Shown piece after piece: positions 51,851 through 63,950 of a stretch of 64,000 bases of DNA. The position numbers and the translations under genes are program-made. Source of the stretch: Perognathus longimembris pacificus (Eukaryota > Chordata > Mammalia > Rodentia > Heteromyidae); contig NC_063188.1 in the NCBI RefSeq assembly GCF_023159225.1, positions 10,623,086-10,687,085 on the forward strand. Reading direction: 5' to 3'. Below the pieces are notes generated by a model. That model was not told the origin of the DNA, ran no database searches, and saw only the letters and a list, made by a program, of their open reading frames with translations. Positions within the stretch are counted from its first letter, which is position 1. Each line of letters begins with the position of its first letter.

Positions 51851-52977
51851 ATTTACTAACAGCAATTTTATGTTGTAGGTTCATTCACACAGAAAGAGTC
51901 ATTTCAATCCAGAAGTTGTAGGCAAGTAACTGTTAGGCAGTGCTGGGCAGGAACCCATTAAGCAGCTTTCTTGAAAGATACGTGTAATGTTTTGTAGTTG
52001 TTTTGTAAGTCTCAATCTTGTGCAGAATTCTAAAATCTCTCAAATAGTTTCCAAACAGCTTACAGAAAAAAAAAGCTTGCTGTTATGATATTGTCCATAG
52101 TCCCCAGGGCAATAATACTCATCTACTTGTTATCTTATCTTAATTTAAGAAAAAGAAATTTCTTGTAGACAATTTTTATTGTTTCTATTTGTGGTTGCTA
52201 AATGATCTTCTGTACAAATCCAATTGTAATTTGTGCTTTTAATTGATTTTTTGGTAAGAATATCTAGTAGTTCATTTTCCCTTTAGATGTGACATTCAGA
52301 ATTCAAATGAGATAAGATTTCTTGTGAGTTCTTGTTTTGTTTATATTTTCTACAGTCATTCTCTTCTCTATGAATCCCTCAAGGGAGGATTTATGTCCCT
52401 TTCATGTCTACAAAGCAAAGGTCTCTTCAGTAAAGGTTCAATTGCATGTCCTTGAGTACATACTCTATTTGGATTCATTGGTCTATCGTAAGTGCAGAGA
52501 TTAGAGAGAAGAAAATAATATGAACTATGCTGTGGTGTTTTTCCAGCTTCAGAAAAGGCTAGAGAAGCACTATAGTGCCTCATCTTGCATTCTTATAGCA
52601 CAGTGTATGTAATATTTTCACATACATCTTTTCTTCCCAAATATTATTTGGCATAAATGATGATATTCTTTTGTCTTCCTCATTCTACCAATTCTTTACC
52701 AAATATCCAATAATCTACAAATATGCAGCTAATAAGTAGTGGAAGGAAATTTTAACATCTAACTGGCCAAAGATTCACCAAAAAATGGTTTCTCCTTCAT
52801 CCAAGTTAAGAGAAGGGCACATTTCAGTAAGGAACTATTTAGTGGTTCAAATTAGGTTTTTCCATGTACCTACTACCTATGTGGTGTCTGTTCCTTTTCC
52901 TTATGGAAGCTATGTGTATACCATATCTTTGGCACTATTCCACATTAGCAATTCTACTTGATTTATTACATCTTTTT

Positions 52978-53090
52978 TTTCCCCTTCTTTATTGTCAAAG
53001 TGAAGTACAAAAGGGTTACAGTTTCATATGTAAGGCAAGTACATTCCTTATCCAACTTGTTTTTATATACATGAAATGTACTAGTTGAAC
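52978..53090 (-). mobile_element. L1 3' end fragment, antisense
   Basis: A T-run and pyrimidines, then TTTATTGTCAAAGTGAAGTA, CAAAAGGGTTACAGTTTCAT and GTAAGGCAAGTACATTCC, the same 3' end as at 45029 and 60975. Confidence 0.7.
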
Positions 53091-54795
53091 AGTTACACTG
53101 TGGAGTATATTAGGAGCATCCTGAATTAGAAATCCAGAAATCCAACCACTAAGCCCTGTTTGAATGAATGTGTAAAACTCCCTTCCTTTGTCAGGTCTTC
53201 AATGACCTCAAATACTACAGTAGTGGTCATGTGTTTCCTATAGCCCCTCAAACTTATTATTTTGTGAGTAGAAGTAATATCTCAACTTTATATCTATTAT
53301 TACATTTTAAATAAAATCCATATCCATGGGGTGGAGTCAGGCACATTTAATGACTGTTTCTTACTCTTTTAAATGGATGGGAGAAACAGCTATTGTCTAC
53401 TCATGATCAAAACAGTGGGCAATGATTTTCTTTTGAAGCTTTCATAACAGAAGTATGTTTCCCTATGTTTAATTATCTGGTTTATTTCGATAAAAGTAGC
53501 ATTATAATTCCACTGGGGACATAATTGTTTTTGACCAATAAAGGATGGTTGTTTGTGCCTTCTAATTGCTTCCGCTCAATGGTCTTTTTCTACATCCCAC
53601 TGAACTATGGAAAATGTCACATTTCCATGGTCTGTGACTCATATAACAAATGAATGTATGAATAGTGTCAGAATACAACAATTTGCTGTATGTAAAGAGA
53701 GGTATACAGCATTTGAAGATGGCAAAGTATACAATGAAATATTTTTGAACTGAACAATTCTTGTTTGAGCTTAGAAATATGCTTTTATGGTGCACTTAGT
53801 TATTAAATCATTTAATGAGGTCTCGTTTACCTAGTCTGTATTCTCACCGCACAGGTAATGATCCAGGAAGCAAATCAAGTAGACTTAAAGCTAAAATATT
53901 ATTACCTGAGATATCACAAAACATGTATCATTTCCTTCTCTTTTACTGTCATTTTTTGCTCAGGGTTGTTTAGTTTCGAAGACCTCTTCCAAACATCAGG
54001 ATTTTTTTTTTGTTTTTAGGCAATTTGAATTAATATGGGTAATTGTGGTAGTTACCCAATCTTTAGTTTCACTGCACATCCACTAAAAAGTATGATCAGA
54101 ATTGCTATTTAGCCAAAGGGGTCACTGAATATAACCAACTATATTATATGCAATAATAGCTCAATTTCAAATAAACTTACTCCTGAAAGTACCCTATTTC
54201 TGTGCTATATTAGCAGATTTTATTGGTGTTACTACAGAATGTCAGCAAGCCTCTACATTCATTGGAATCTTGTATCTTCTGTGAACTTATCAAGTCATAG
54301 TTGTCAAGAATGTATATATTACTTTAGCTGACAAGAAAACATGCTTGAGAATTCTTAAAAGGAATTGTTAGCAGATAATACATCTAAGTGTTGTGAGTTA
54401 TAAGTAACGGGCTTTAGTAACGGGCTTTGACTTCGTTTTGCTGATGTGCCTTATTATATTTCATTTTCCCAGAATTTAAAACTGCTAGTGTTTGGAATTT
54501 CTGAAAATTAAACATGAGGAGTTCTGTGCTATCCTGTCATACACGAATTAGGACCATGTGTTATAGATTACAGATTACATTCATCCATCTAAATGGCAAT
54601 GAAATTTAGATAACTTTTCAAGATACAGAAACTGTCATAAAATTCCTATTCCCATACAGCTTTTCATTTTAGAGAAACCCCATAAGACCAAAAAAGCCTT
54701 TTCTGTATAATTATATTTGTATGGATATTTGTATAATTTTATCTGGAAGTATGAGGATTCAGGGTCGATTTAATGTAGGTCAATGTTGTCAAGTC

Positions 54796-54999
54796 TTTTT
54801 TTTTTATATTTGGCCTTTCCTGGGGCTTGCACTCAGGGCCTGAGCACTGTCCCTGGCTTCTTTTTGCTCAAGGCTAGCCCTCTGCCACTTGAGCCACACA
54901 CCACTTATGGCTTCTTCAGTATATGTGGTGCTGAGGAATCAAATCCAGGGCTTCGTGCATGCTAGGCAAACACTCTACCGCTAAGCCACATTCCCAGCT
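54796..54999 (-). mobile_element. IDL-Geo SINE with ID-like left half
   Basis: Antisense dimer. Its left half reads GCATGCTAGGCAAACACTCT, then ACCGCTAAGCCACATTCCCA, closer to classical rodent ID than to the usual IDL sequence of young copies (TATATGAGGCAAGCACTCTT). Probably an older subfamily. Confidence 0.88.
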
Positions 55000-56190
55000 T
55001 ATTTTCAAGTTTTATGATGTCATTTTCACAGTTTTCACTTTTTTTCTGACTTCGAAATAGCCCACCTCCATGATAACATTTTAGTAGGCAGTGTAAATAT
55101 TTCTGAGACATGGCCTTGTCTGAAAATTTCCATTTGACAATCTATTTATAGCTATGTAGAGGAAAGAAGCCAGCCTTGTTTTCCATAGAGAGAGTTCCAG
55201 GATATAGGTGTATGGAGCCATCCACCCCGAGATGCAGCACAGGCACCACAAGCATGGCAGGCATCACTAGCTATGGTCTTGCACAAGGTGCCTTACATTT
55301 CTGAATATATGAATACAAAGATAAAAATGTAGTGTTTGGGCATTTAATGAGATTAGTTAGGGGAATTAATCTGTCATATGTAGATGCTCAAAAAATATCT
55401 GTATCTTCATTGTAGCTGAGTGAACATTGGTTTAAAGCCATCTTCTTTGATATAGTAAAAATGATGAAAACATTGGGAATCATATCATTGTAGAATTGAA
55501 AGTTTAATATTATCTTGAAAGTGTGGTTTATGAAAAAGCAATGGTGTTTTATAGACTGTGTTTATGAAACATTTTGTAAAGATAAGCATCTCCTCTTAGT
55601 ACTTTGTTACTCCGATTTACTCACTTGAACGTACTTCTTTGTTTATTATAGACTGAAAGCTCTTCTAAGTTAAATGAGCTGAGAATATTGATGGCAAAAA
55701 TCTACTCTACTCATCAAAGTTCATGTTTTATCATATGTCCTAAGTCATTTCAGATCTAAGGCTTTTCATGGCTTGCTTGTCTGACATTAAAAATGTACAG
55801 TTTCATCATAAACTTGCACACATAGATCATTGTGATTGCCTTATGTGTGTAGGTTCTTCTTTCTAATTTTGTTTGAACCCAAGATCAGTGTGAATACCAT
55901 TTTCTATTTATTGAAAGGAAGCAAAGAGTGGTTAAACTTACTAAAATAATGTAAGATAACTGAAGTTCACAGCTCAGTTACCCAAATATCAAACGATAAT
56001 TATTTGGAATGTCATTATTTCCTTTGATGTCATTTCATACTTTACTATTCTTCCTGGTATTCTGTTTTGCAAATATTTTAGATCAGTTATTCACTATAAC
56101 AGCAAAGCATAATATAGTAAAATATGAAAAATTGTCCTGGTAAGCATAAATAAAATTTGAAGGATGTAGAAATTTAAAAATTAAATATAC

Positions 56191-56411
56191 CACTGCCGGG
56201 CTCATGTCTGTAATCCTAGCTACTAAGAAGGCTGCTGAAAATCGCCGTTCAAAGCCAGCCCAGTCCATGAGATTCCTATCTCCAATTAGCCACCCAAAAC
56301 AGAACTAGCCAGCAAAATAATGAAGTGGAGTTGTGACTCAAGTGGTAGAGTGCTAGCCTTGAGCCAAAAAGCTCAAGGAGAGAACTCAGCCCTGAAATCT
56401 AGCCTTAGGAT
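56191..56411 (+). mobile_element. B1-Geo dimeric SINE, sense
   Basis: B1-like half (GCTCATGTCTGTAATCCTAG, TTCAAAGCCAGCCCAGTCCA), linker ATTCCTATCTCCAATTAGCC, Geo half (GAAGTGGAGTTGTGACTCAA, GTGGTAGAGTGCTAGCCTTG, AGCC). Confidence 0.87.
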
Positions 56412-56413
56412 AG

Positions 56414-56421
56414 ACACACGT

Positions 56422-56460
<39 letters not shown>
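56414..56460. repeat. (CA)n microsatellite at a SINE tail
   Basis: About 22 CA units (with one GTG interruption near the start) follow the 3' end of the B1-Geo copy immediately. Confidence 0.95.
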
Positions 56461-56461
<1 letters not shown>

Positions 56462-56824
56462 AATCATATTCCCAACTACTTAAATCTCTGATCGGCTGAT
56501 TTACGGAAGAGAGTTCACAGTCTTGTGAATTATTTATAAGGAAATTATGACAGTCTCCACAATAAAAGATCTCTTCTTGCATTCAAATAAGGTAACCATA
56601 TACCTTTCATTGCCTCCTTGTTTTATCAGTTGAGAAATTGAAGACATACCTAAAGGTTCATGAAATCAGCTGAAAAAAAATCTTTAGTGAAGAAATTTTT
56701 ACTGGACATTTATTAAAATTTCCAAGAACACTGATGTCATTCATTGTTTAACATGCCTTTGAATGGTCTTATAAATGTAGCCCATAAATTAGTTCCTATA
56801 CAGTCTTTTTATTTTTCTTGGGCT

Positions 56825-56865
56825 GGGGGCTGGGATATGGCCTAGTGGCAAGAGTGCTTGTCTCC
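56825..56865 (+). mobile_element. Tailless, 3'-truncated IDL fragment with perfect 15-bp TSD
   Basis: The 41-bp insert begins at the IDL 5' end (GGCTGGGATATGGCCTAGTG) and stops after GCTTGTCTCC. It has no A-tail and no Geo half. Exact 15-bp direct repeats, TATTTTTCTTGGGCT, flank it at 56810-56824 and 56866-56880. This fits the tailless retropseudogene class known for tRNA-related SINE RNAs. Confidence 0.9.
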
Positions 56866-56982
56866 TATTTTTCTTGGGCTACTAAACTAAAACTCCTGGT
56901 AGTACCAGGGACTAGGTATCTGAGGATGCCATGGGTTATATGTTTCAAGCATTGAAAGTATTTTTCCGTCTTTCTTTCCTTA

Positions 56983-56986
<4 letters not shown>

Positions 56987-57016
<30 letters not shown>
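56987..57016. repeat. T30 homopolymer
   Basis: Thirty consecutive T's. It may be the tail of an otherwise lost antisense retroposon, but no body is visible. Confidence 0.95.
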
Positions 57017-57022
<6 letters not shown>

Positions 57023-57999
57023 TCTAATCTTTCATCACTCTCCTGTTTAGATACCTTGGTAGTAAGATACTTTACTGCTGATTGAATATGTTTCCCCTAA
57101 TTGACAGGAATGGTGCTTTTGCAATTGTTATATATTTTCTGTATGATAGAATAGAAGCCCAACTTACAAAAAGTTGCAAAGGTTGAGAGGATACATAAAG
57201 TAGTAACAGAATATTGTATGTAGTAAGTAGGCTTCATCTTCATCTCCCCATCAATGATGGATAGATCTCCAAATATTCAAAATGTTTATCACTACAGAGG
57301 ACATTCATATGTAAGTCTTCTTTTAAGCCTCTATGGAAATTTCTAAAATTATTTTTGTTCTATTATCTCAATAAAAGGAATAAAAAGGAGAAAAAAACAA
57401 TAGGCCCTAAACATAACAGACTCAAGTGTCTTACCAAATTTGTATTCCACTAAGCTGATTTCTAGGTGTTTACTTAAATTTAGCAATGTCATTATGATGT
57501 TTATTAGATGATCAGAATAGCCTCATCAAAGAGAACACAGTAGTTTTCATAGATTTCAAAACACTGGAGATTTCAAGTCTCTTCCTGCTTCCTTCTTCCT
57601 CTACGGGCTTACTGTTCTTCCCTATCTTAAATGGCTTGCCTCATAATTATCACTCTTTCATCAATTGTTGCTATCATTGTCTCTCCTCCCATTATGAATC
57701 ATCAGGCAGTAGCCCAGCCCCAAGTTAATCCATACCTATGCCAATTATGCCCTAGTGCTCCTGGAAGAAGCCATTGGTATGGTGGCTCCTTTCACTTCAA
57801 ATTCAGAATGGTCATTGGGCCCTCTGGATGACCCGATAAGCCATTTGCTTAGATGGGTTATATTTACTTTATTATTTATATTTACTTTGTATTCTTGTGT
57901 ATAATATAGGGGAGATTTGGGGAAACAATTGTCATAGGGTTGAAAGATTTAAGTGTGCTACTATGTGGAAAGAATCTTAGAATACTGACTAAAACTTAC

Positions 58000-59460
58000 T
58001 AAGTTCTCCTTCCGCTCTCTTTCTCTGTTGATTTCCCTTCTCCCTCTACCCTGCTTTACCAGAATTAGTGTTATTACAGTTTCCTAAGCTGAATTATTTT
58101 TATACTGAATGTCACTGCTTACTGCATGTCTCCTTTCTCCTGAAAGCCTGAATGTTTGCTTCCCAGCCTCAGGCTGAGATTTTTATTTTTTCAGAGAAAA
58201 CAGGAGAAAGTTTACTTAAACTCCCACCACCAGAACCAGTCGCCCACTTTGATGTCCCTATTCTCTGTCATGTTTGATGCTATTATGGATCATTTTTCTT
58301 GTCTTATTCCTATGAGGCTAAGGCTAGCTATGATTGAATTCAACCCCTTGTCTCTTTTCTTATTCTCAATTTATCAGTTCTGATTCATTATGTCTTTCTC
58401 TCTCTCTGACTCTGTCTCTGTATTTGTCTTTCTGTCAGTTTGTTTCCTCTCTCTCTCTTTTTGTTTCTCTCTTTTAGTCTCTTTTTCTCTCAACTTTTTG
58501 CAACGAAGTGCCCAATCTCCATTCTTCCCTTTATGGATTAACTATGATGGTTGATGAAGCTCACTTTCATTCCCTTTGAAAACAATTTTCTTCTTGACTC
58601 CTAGGACACCACATTCTCCTAGTTTTCCTCCTAGATCATTGGGTGATTCTGCCAAGTCTCTTTGACTGGCTCTTTGTCATCTTCCATACCGTTAACCTTT
58701 GGTGGGTCCCATGATTCAGTTCCTGAGCATATTAATTCCTCTTGATGGATTATTGTCATGATTTCAAATGCTTGTGACTCTTGCAGTTCTGCAGCTTCTT
58801 CTTACAGGGGTATATTTCCAACTGCTTCCCGAATTTGGATACCTGATTGGCATCTTTCATTTAATAAGTCCACAGTAGAAATGCCTACGTCTTTCTGCAA
58901 AAAAAATTCAATGTTTTTCTCTATCTCGAGAAATGGTTACTCTGTACTTGCTGTTGCTTAGGTCAATCACCATCCTTGAAATTATTCAGCCTCTTTTCCT
59001 ACTCATATCTTGTACAACTCAGGGTGACTTGACTTTTCTTTAAAAAGACATTAACACCAACACTAAAACCAAATCAGTTCATTATCTCTAGTTCTACCTT
59101 CTAAGTCTGCCTTCTCACACTTCCAGATGGATCTTCCTGCTTCCATCCTATTATTTGTCCATTCTATGTTCTACATTGTAATCTCTTTTGAATGTATCAG
59201 ATCATGGGTTTATTTAACTTTTTCCAGTGGAGTTCTGAAAATCCTTAATGTTGACTATAAGGCTCTTCCCAAATACTATGCTTGATTCCCACTTCCTTCC
59301 TGCTGTTCACATGACAACACTGCTGCAGCTTTGGTCTGGCAATTCTTTCTGGGTTTCTCTACTATACATCTTCCTTCCTCCCTCACTGCCTTCAAGTCCA
59401 TATTTAGCTATTGCTACATCAAACAGGCTTTCCTAGCTACTTAATTTAAAATAGCAGTTT
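58000..59460 (+). mobile_element. L2 (CR1-type) LINE relic, sense
   Basis: Ordered matches to L2: AAACTCCCACCACCAGAACC, TTATCAGTTCTGATTCATTA, GACACCACATTCTCCTAGTT, TTCCTCCTAGATC, then the 3' reading-frame end (ATCAGATCATGGGTTTATTT, CCAGTGGAGTTCTGAAAATC, CTATAAGGCTCTTCCCAAAT, ACTGCCTTCAAGTCCATATT). Heavily mutated with no open frame, as expected for L2. The pyrimidine-rich stretch at 58390-58500 is part of it or an expansion within it. Confidence 0.82.
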
Positions 59461-59645
59461 TTCACTATCATTTCCATTTTCCCATTTTCCATTGTCTATT
59501 TTATCTATGTATGATTTATATGGCACATATAAATGGGTCAAGTCATGTCGAATTTATTTGTTGAATACAAAGTTTATATGCAGTCAACTCTTCGTATCTC
59601 TTAGATTTGCATTTGTCAACAAACTTCAAGTTAAAATTAAAAAGA

Positions 59646-59855
59646 AGGGCAGGGGATATGGCCTAGTGGCAAGAGTGCTTGCCTCTTATACATGAGGCCC
59701 TGGGTTCAATTCCCCAGCACCACATATACAGAAAATGGCCAGAAGTGGCGCTGTGGCTCAAGTGGCAGGGTGCTAGCCTTGAGCAAAAAGAAGCCAGGGA
59801 CAGTGTTCAGGCCCTGAGTCAAAGCCCCGGGCCTGGCAAAAAAAAAAAAAAAAAG
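59646..59855 (+). mobile_element. IDL-Geo dimeric SINE
   Basis: Sense full dimer (GGCAGGGGATATGGCCTAGT to GGGCCTGGC plus A-tail and GAA repeats). The flanks share AAAAAGAAG. It sits between the L2 body and an L2 3' end. Confidence 0.93.
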
Positions 59856-60109
59856 AAGAAGAAGACACCAGTGTTCTAAACATGTACAGACTTTTTCAAT
59901 TGTCCTTACTACTTAAAAATACTTTACAACAACTTGCAAAGCACTTATAGTAGTTATCATACATAATCTAGAGATGATTTAACATTTTTAGGGGTTCATA
60001 GGTGCTTGTTGATCTGAGAAGGGTCCTAGAACCAAGATTTCTATTTTGTTCACTATTATGGTTGACAGACTAAATATGTATGTATTTAGTTGTATATTGT
60101 ATGCCTTTT

Positions 60110-60220
60110 CAAGAATGTCAGCTCCTTGAGGGCAGGGTTTTTATGTTCAATGATCTTCCCCAATGCTTGAAAACAGTACCTACTCTCTAGCATGTGCTTA
60201 GTAAATGTTAAAATAGTTAT
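60110..60220 (+). mobile_element. L2 3' end, sense
   Basis: AGAATGTCAGCTCCTTGAGG, GCAGGGTTTTTATGTTCAAT, CCCCAATGCTTGAAAACAGT, ACCTACTCTCTAGCATGTGC and TTAGTAAATGTT follow the L2 3' UTR consensus order. It may be the 3' end of the L2 copy at 58000-59460. Confidence 0.75.
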
Positions 60221-60684
60221 TTAAGTCATTAGGCACTAAAACAACTTTCAAAAGTAATGTTTAAATTCAATCATTGTGATGAATAAACATCGCCTTCTAT
60301 ATGAGGAAAGCACATTAGTAAATATTGCCTGATTTTTCAAGATTCATAATTTCACTTTACCCCATAGTATGGACATGATAATTTTAAAACAAATTAAATA
60401 TGAATATGAAAACAGTGGTCAGGCCTTCTAAGAATATTCCCCTATATGAAGCAGAAATGTCATTTTTCCTACTTTATATTAAACAACTGTATCCCAACCA
60501 ACCAGTGATTATTTCCTTACTGTTTAAAGTTGAGAGTGAGCACTGAGTATTTTAGCTTGCATTTATTTCCACTAATTTATCTAATCATCTTTAGTATTGT
60601 TTCAATAACTTTTATGATGTTGTTAGTGGTGATGTGTATGTGTGTGTACCACAGCTGAAGAATTGTGTTGTTTGTTATTCAGCT

Positions 60685-60713
60685 CACATACACACACACA
60701 CACACACATACAT
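60685..60713. repeat. (CA)n microsatellite
   Basis: CACATA followed by about ten CA units. Confidence 0.9.
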
Positions 60714-60974
60714 TCCACAGCCCACTTTTGACTAAAAAGAATTATGAAGTGAGTTAGTCTTATAAAGTAATTTAAAGGGATTTAATTATATCTATTTCTA
60801 CAGTAATCCAAAGTATGTCAACTCTTTCAGTATGAGTCCTCAGATAACCTGATTTAATGACTTAATTTACAATAAATGCCTCATATGTTTCCAAATGAAT
60901 TTGGGATATTGGAGGAGCCCAGCAAAGTTTCCTCAAGGTACTTTTTATATTTTTTTAAATTTTTTTGTTTTGCT

Positions 60975-61070
60975 TTAAAAAAATTAACTTTATTGTCAAG
61001 GTGATGTACAGAGGAGTTTTAGTTACCTATGGTAGGTAATGTGTACATTTCTTGTCTTGCTTTTGATACG
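60975..61070 (-). mobile_element. L1 3' end fragment, antisense
   Basis: AACTTTATTGTCAAGGTGAT, GTACAGAGGAGTTTTAGTTA and GGTAATGTGTACATTTCTTG match the other L1 3' ends here. Confidence 0.65.
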
Positions 61071-61087
61071 TCATTATACTATGTAGA

Positions 61088-61165
61088 TAAGGCTAGACTT
61101 GATGTCATGATCTTCCTATCTTATCCTCCATAGTGCTGGGATTACAGGTGTGCACCATGATAGCC
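61088..61165 (-). mobile_element. B1-type SINE fragment, antisense
   Basis: AGGCTAGACTTGATGTCATG, ATCTTCCTATCTTATCCTCC, AGTGCTGGGATTACAGGTGT and GCACCATGATAGCC are the antisense B1/7SL core. No Geo half is attached, so this is a monomeric or truncated B1. Confidence 0.8.
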
Positions 61166-61238
61166 ACTTGCAGGTGGGTTGGCACCTATTTTTTTTCCTT
61201 TTATTTTATAACATCACTTCAAAGTCACTACTTAAAGA

Positions 61239-61298
61239 TTTTAGTATCTCTATGTGTATATATATATAGGTGTATATATATACACATAGATACTAAAA
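61239..61298. repeat. Near-perfect AT-rich inverted repeat
   Basis: Left arm TTTTAGTATCTCTATGTGTA + TATATATA and right arm TATATATATACACATAGATA + CTAAAA are reverse complements apart from one CT insertion. The arms are about 26 bp with a short centre. It can extrude as a cruciform; more (TA)/(CA)n follows to 61332. Confidence 0.85.
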
Positions 61299-62841
61299 TA
61301 TATAGATATACACATATATATACACACACACAAAGATATGTGCTTTGTTAGACACTAATATGATTCTACATAGTAGTTTTCACTCATCTGACTTTTTAAT
61401 TATGTTACTCTCAGTCAATTGTATGCCAGTAGTTTCCAGAAATAAATAATTCATATATTTAAAATAACTTTTTCTAGTATGTGATTATAATTTCTATTGT
61501 ATTATGATGCTATTTTCTTAATTTTTTACTGGGCTTACTCTATAAATTAAAATTTAACATAGGTCTGTAACTGTAAGAAAAATTATAGCAATATAGTAGA
61601 ATTCAGTACTTTTTTACCAGTCTTTTTTCTTTTGTGTTGTGGGATGAGGGCATCAAGAATAAAATCTAGAATTTAGTACTTTCTGCACTACTAGGAAGCC
61701 AAAGAGCATCTTGAAATATACGCCCCAGAAGTGGTGGAGATGGATATACATGTTCTTCTAAAACTTATACTGTACCTTGTACACATATTTTAATATAAAC
61801 GAATACACATCTGTAGTGTCATTTAGAAAACATGAACACTGTTTTGGTGTATGTATATTTAGTAATTTTTAATTTGCTTACTGGTCTTCTGTTGACCAAC
61901 TGTTGCCTTTGTTGTTATTGTGAAACAGTTCTGTATGCATCTATCTTTATCATTTGATGTGCAAGCCATTTAAAGTTTCTTCTTCACTGATATCATTTGG
62001 ACTCCTATGTATAAAGGAATCAGTAAAAGTATTTCCTCTGTTCGGTTTTTAAATTATTGCAAATTGCAAAGTTCACTTCAAAGTCCTGGAGGAAGAAGCA
62101 TACTTGGAAGGAATGAAAGGGCTCATTAGCAGATGGAGCTATTTAAGCTCAAAATAGTTTGGTGAATATTTTCACCTATCTATACCAATCTGATCTTCTT
62201 GACATTTTTTGTTATATTTGATGCTGACAATAAAAACTTGGAATAAGCTACAATTCTTGCATCCATGCATATTCAGGTCTGAAAATGAAAGAAGAATATG
62301 ACAAGTTTGCATGTAGAATTTCCCACCCACACATTTCTTTCCTTTCTGATTCTGACACTTCAGCCTTTCAAACAGTTCCCATGAGCAATACTGAGATTCA
62401 GACTATTTAGATCTAAAGAAAAAAAAAAAACCCACAGGATCTCCTGCTATATCTAGCACCTGGAAGCCTCTTTGAAAAAGTGCTGAAATGTAAATCATGC
62501 TGTTATTTGTTATGCATACAGGAAAATTAAGTATTTTAGGGAGAAAGCAGAGTTGGAATTTAGAGCTAGGAATGACAGTAGTGGAGACAATGGCAGTCTA
62601 CATTATTAAAGTGACCTGTTTTCAATACATTCTTGTCAATTTAAATGTAGTTTGTATGTCATTTTCATGCAAAATGTATCTCAATTTGTTCTCAGCATTT
62701 AGAAGAGGACAAACAAAGTACACAGGAACAGAGCATTCTTTGTTCAAAGCAGTATAGGTTTAGCATCAGGTTAGGTTAGAAGCAGTTGTTTGCAACAAGC
62801 TCTGCCCTTATAACATTTCCTTGCTTTGTTGCCCATAGAGC

Positions 62842-63640
62842 CAGCCCATGCTAACAGGAGTACATTCCCTTCCTAGCTTTTCAAATCTTAGCTGGGAGAC
62901 TTTTCTCATGCTTTATGGGCTCAGATTCTGTTTCAGGGCTAATCCCTCTACCTTTCCATTGATTCTCTCCTTTACTAAAGCCATATGGCCTAGATACATC
63001 CCTGTCATTTTTTTCCCTATGCTTTATCTCCTGAGATTATTTTTTATTTTCCCATTGGCACACAGATTATTTCTAGATTCCTCATTCTAAAAAATCATAC
63101 CTTCCTGAAATTGTTTCCCTCTCTATGTATCACTTCCCCTTGATAGAAAAGCCCACCTTCCTTTTGCTTCTTATTTTCATCCTTCCTCATTTTTTTATTT
63201 CCCATCACATCATTGTCCTTAAATTCCTCTTGTAAAGTCATCCGTGACTGCCAAATAAAATCCATTGTTCATTTCTCCTTTCTGTGGCATTATACTATGT
63301 ACATACGTTTCAGTGACACCACCTCTTCTCTTGGATTTTACAACACTGTCTTTTCTCTGTTCCTCAACACCATCCTCTTCTCTCTTCCTCCATTCTTCTT
63401 TAATCTTCAATGTGTCTACAACAAGTTGCCAAACTCAGTAATTGCATTCTAATCTGTGTGTACAGTTTAGATGATCAAATCTATTCCTGTGGCTTCAGTC
63501 ATCTGTATTCAAAGTCTCTGCTGAGAGCCAGACCAAAATATCTTAGTGGCTACTGCACATTGCCCTATCCCTAAAGGCTCTTCAAACTCAAAATAGCCAT
63601 TCAAAGTCAATGGAGCCATTGTTTCTAACTCTGCAATAGA
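62842..63640 (+). mobile_element. L2 LINE relic, sense
   Basis: Ordered L2-like text: AATTCCTCTTGTAAAGTCAT, CCAAATAAAATCCATTGTTC, TTTCAGTGACACCACCTCTT, CTCTTGGATTTTACAACACT, GGCTCTTCAAACTCAAAATA. Very diverged; boundaries approximate. Confidence 0.65.
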
Positions 63641-63799
63641 AAATAATAATCTCATATGCCTTGTCATGACAAACTTTTGATATCCTGGGGATAAGCCGAC
63701 TGCAACATCCTTAATCAGTGATGCATACTGTTTAGTTTTAAATTGGTTGAAATAGTTCAGAAGAAGTGCTGTGCCAGATTTTGTTTTAGTATCTGAGCT

Positions 63800-63950
63800 G
63801 AAATACCTGCAAGGTTTATGGCAAGGAATTCATTCCCCTGCCTTCTAATTTTCTCATCTATAAAACAGAGGTAATGATGTCTCTAAAGGATTCTGAGAGA
63901 TGAAGCATGCACAACATTTTTAGGGTATTTAGCACATAAAGTTAGTAAAT
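63800..63950 (+). mobile_element. MIR fragment, sense
   Basis: TTCTAATTTTCTCATCTATA, AAACAGAGGTAATGATGTCT, CTAAAGGATTCTGAGAGATG, AAGCATGCACAACATTTTTA and GGTATTTAGCAC follow the MIR 3' half. Confidence 0.7.

Noticed and set aside
56987..57016. Antisense retroposon marked by T30
   Set aside because: No SINE, L1 or gene-derived body lies on its 3' side and no TSD is evident, so it is listed only as a homopolymer.
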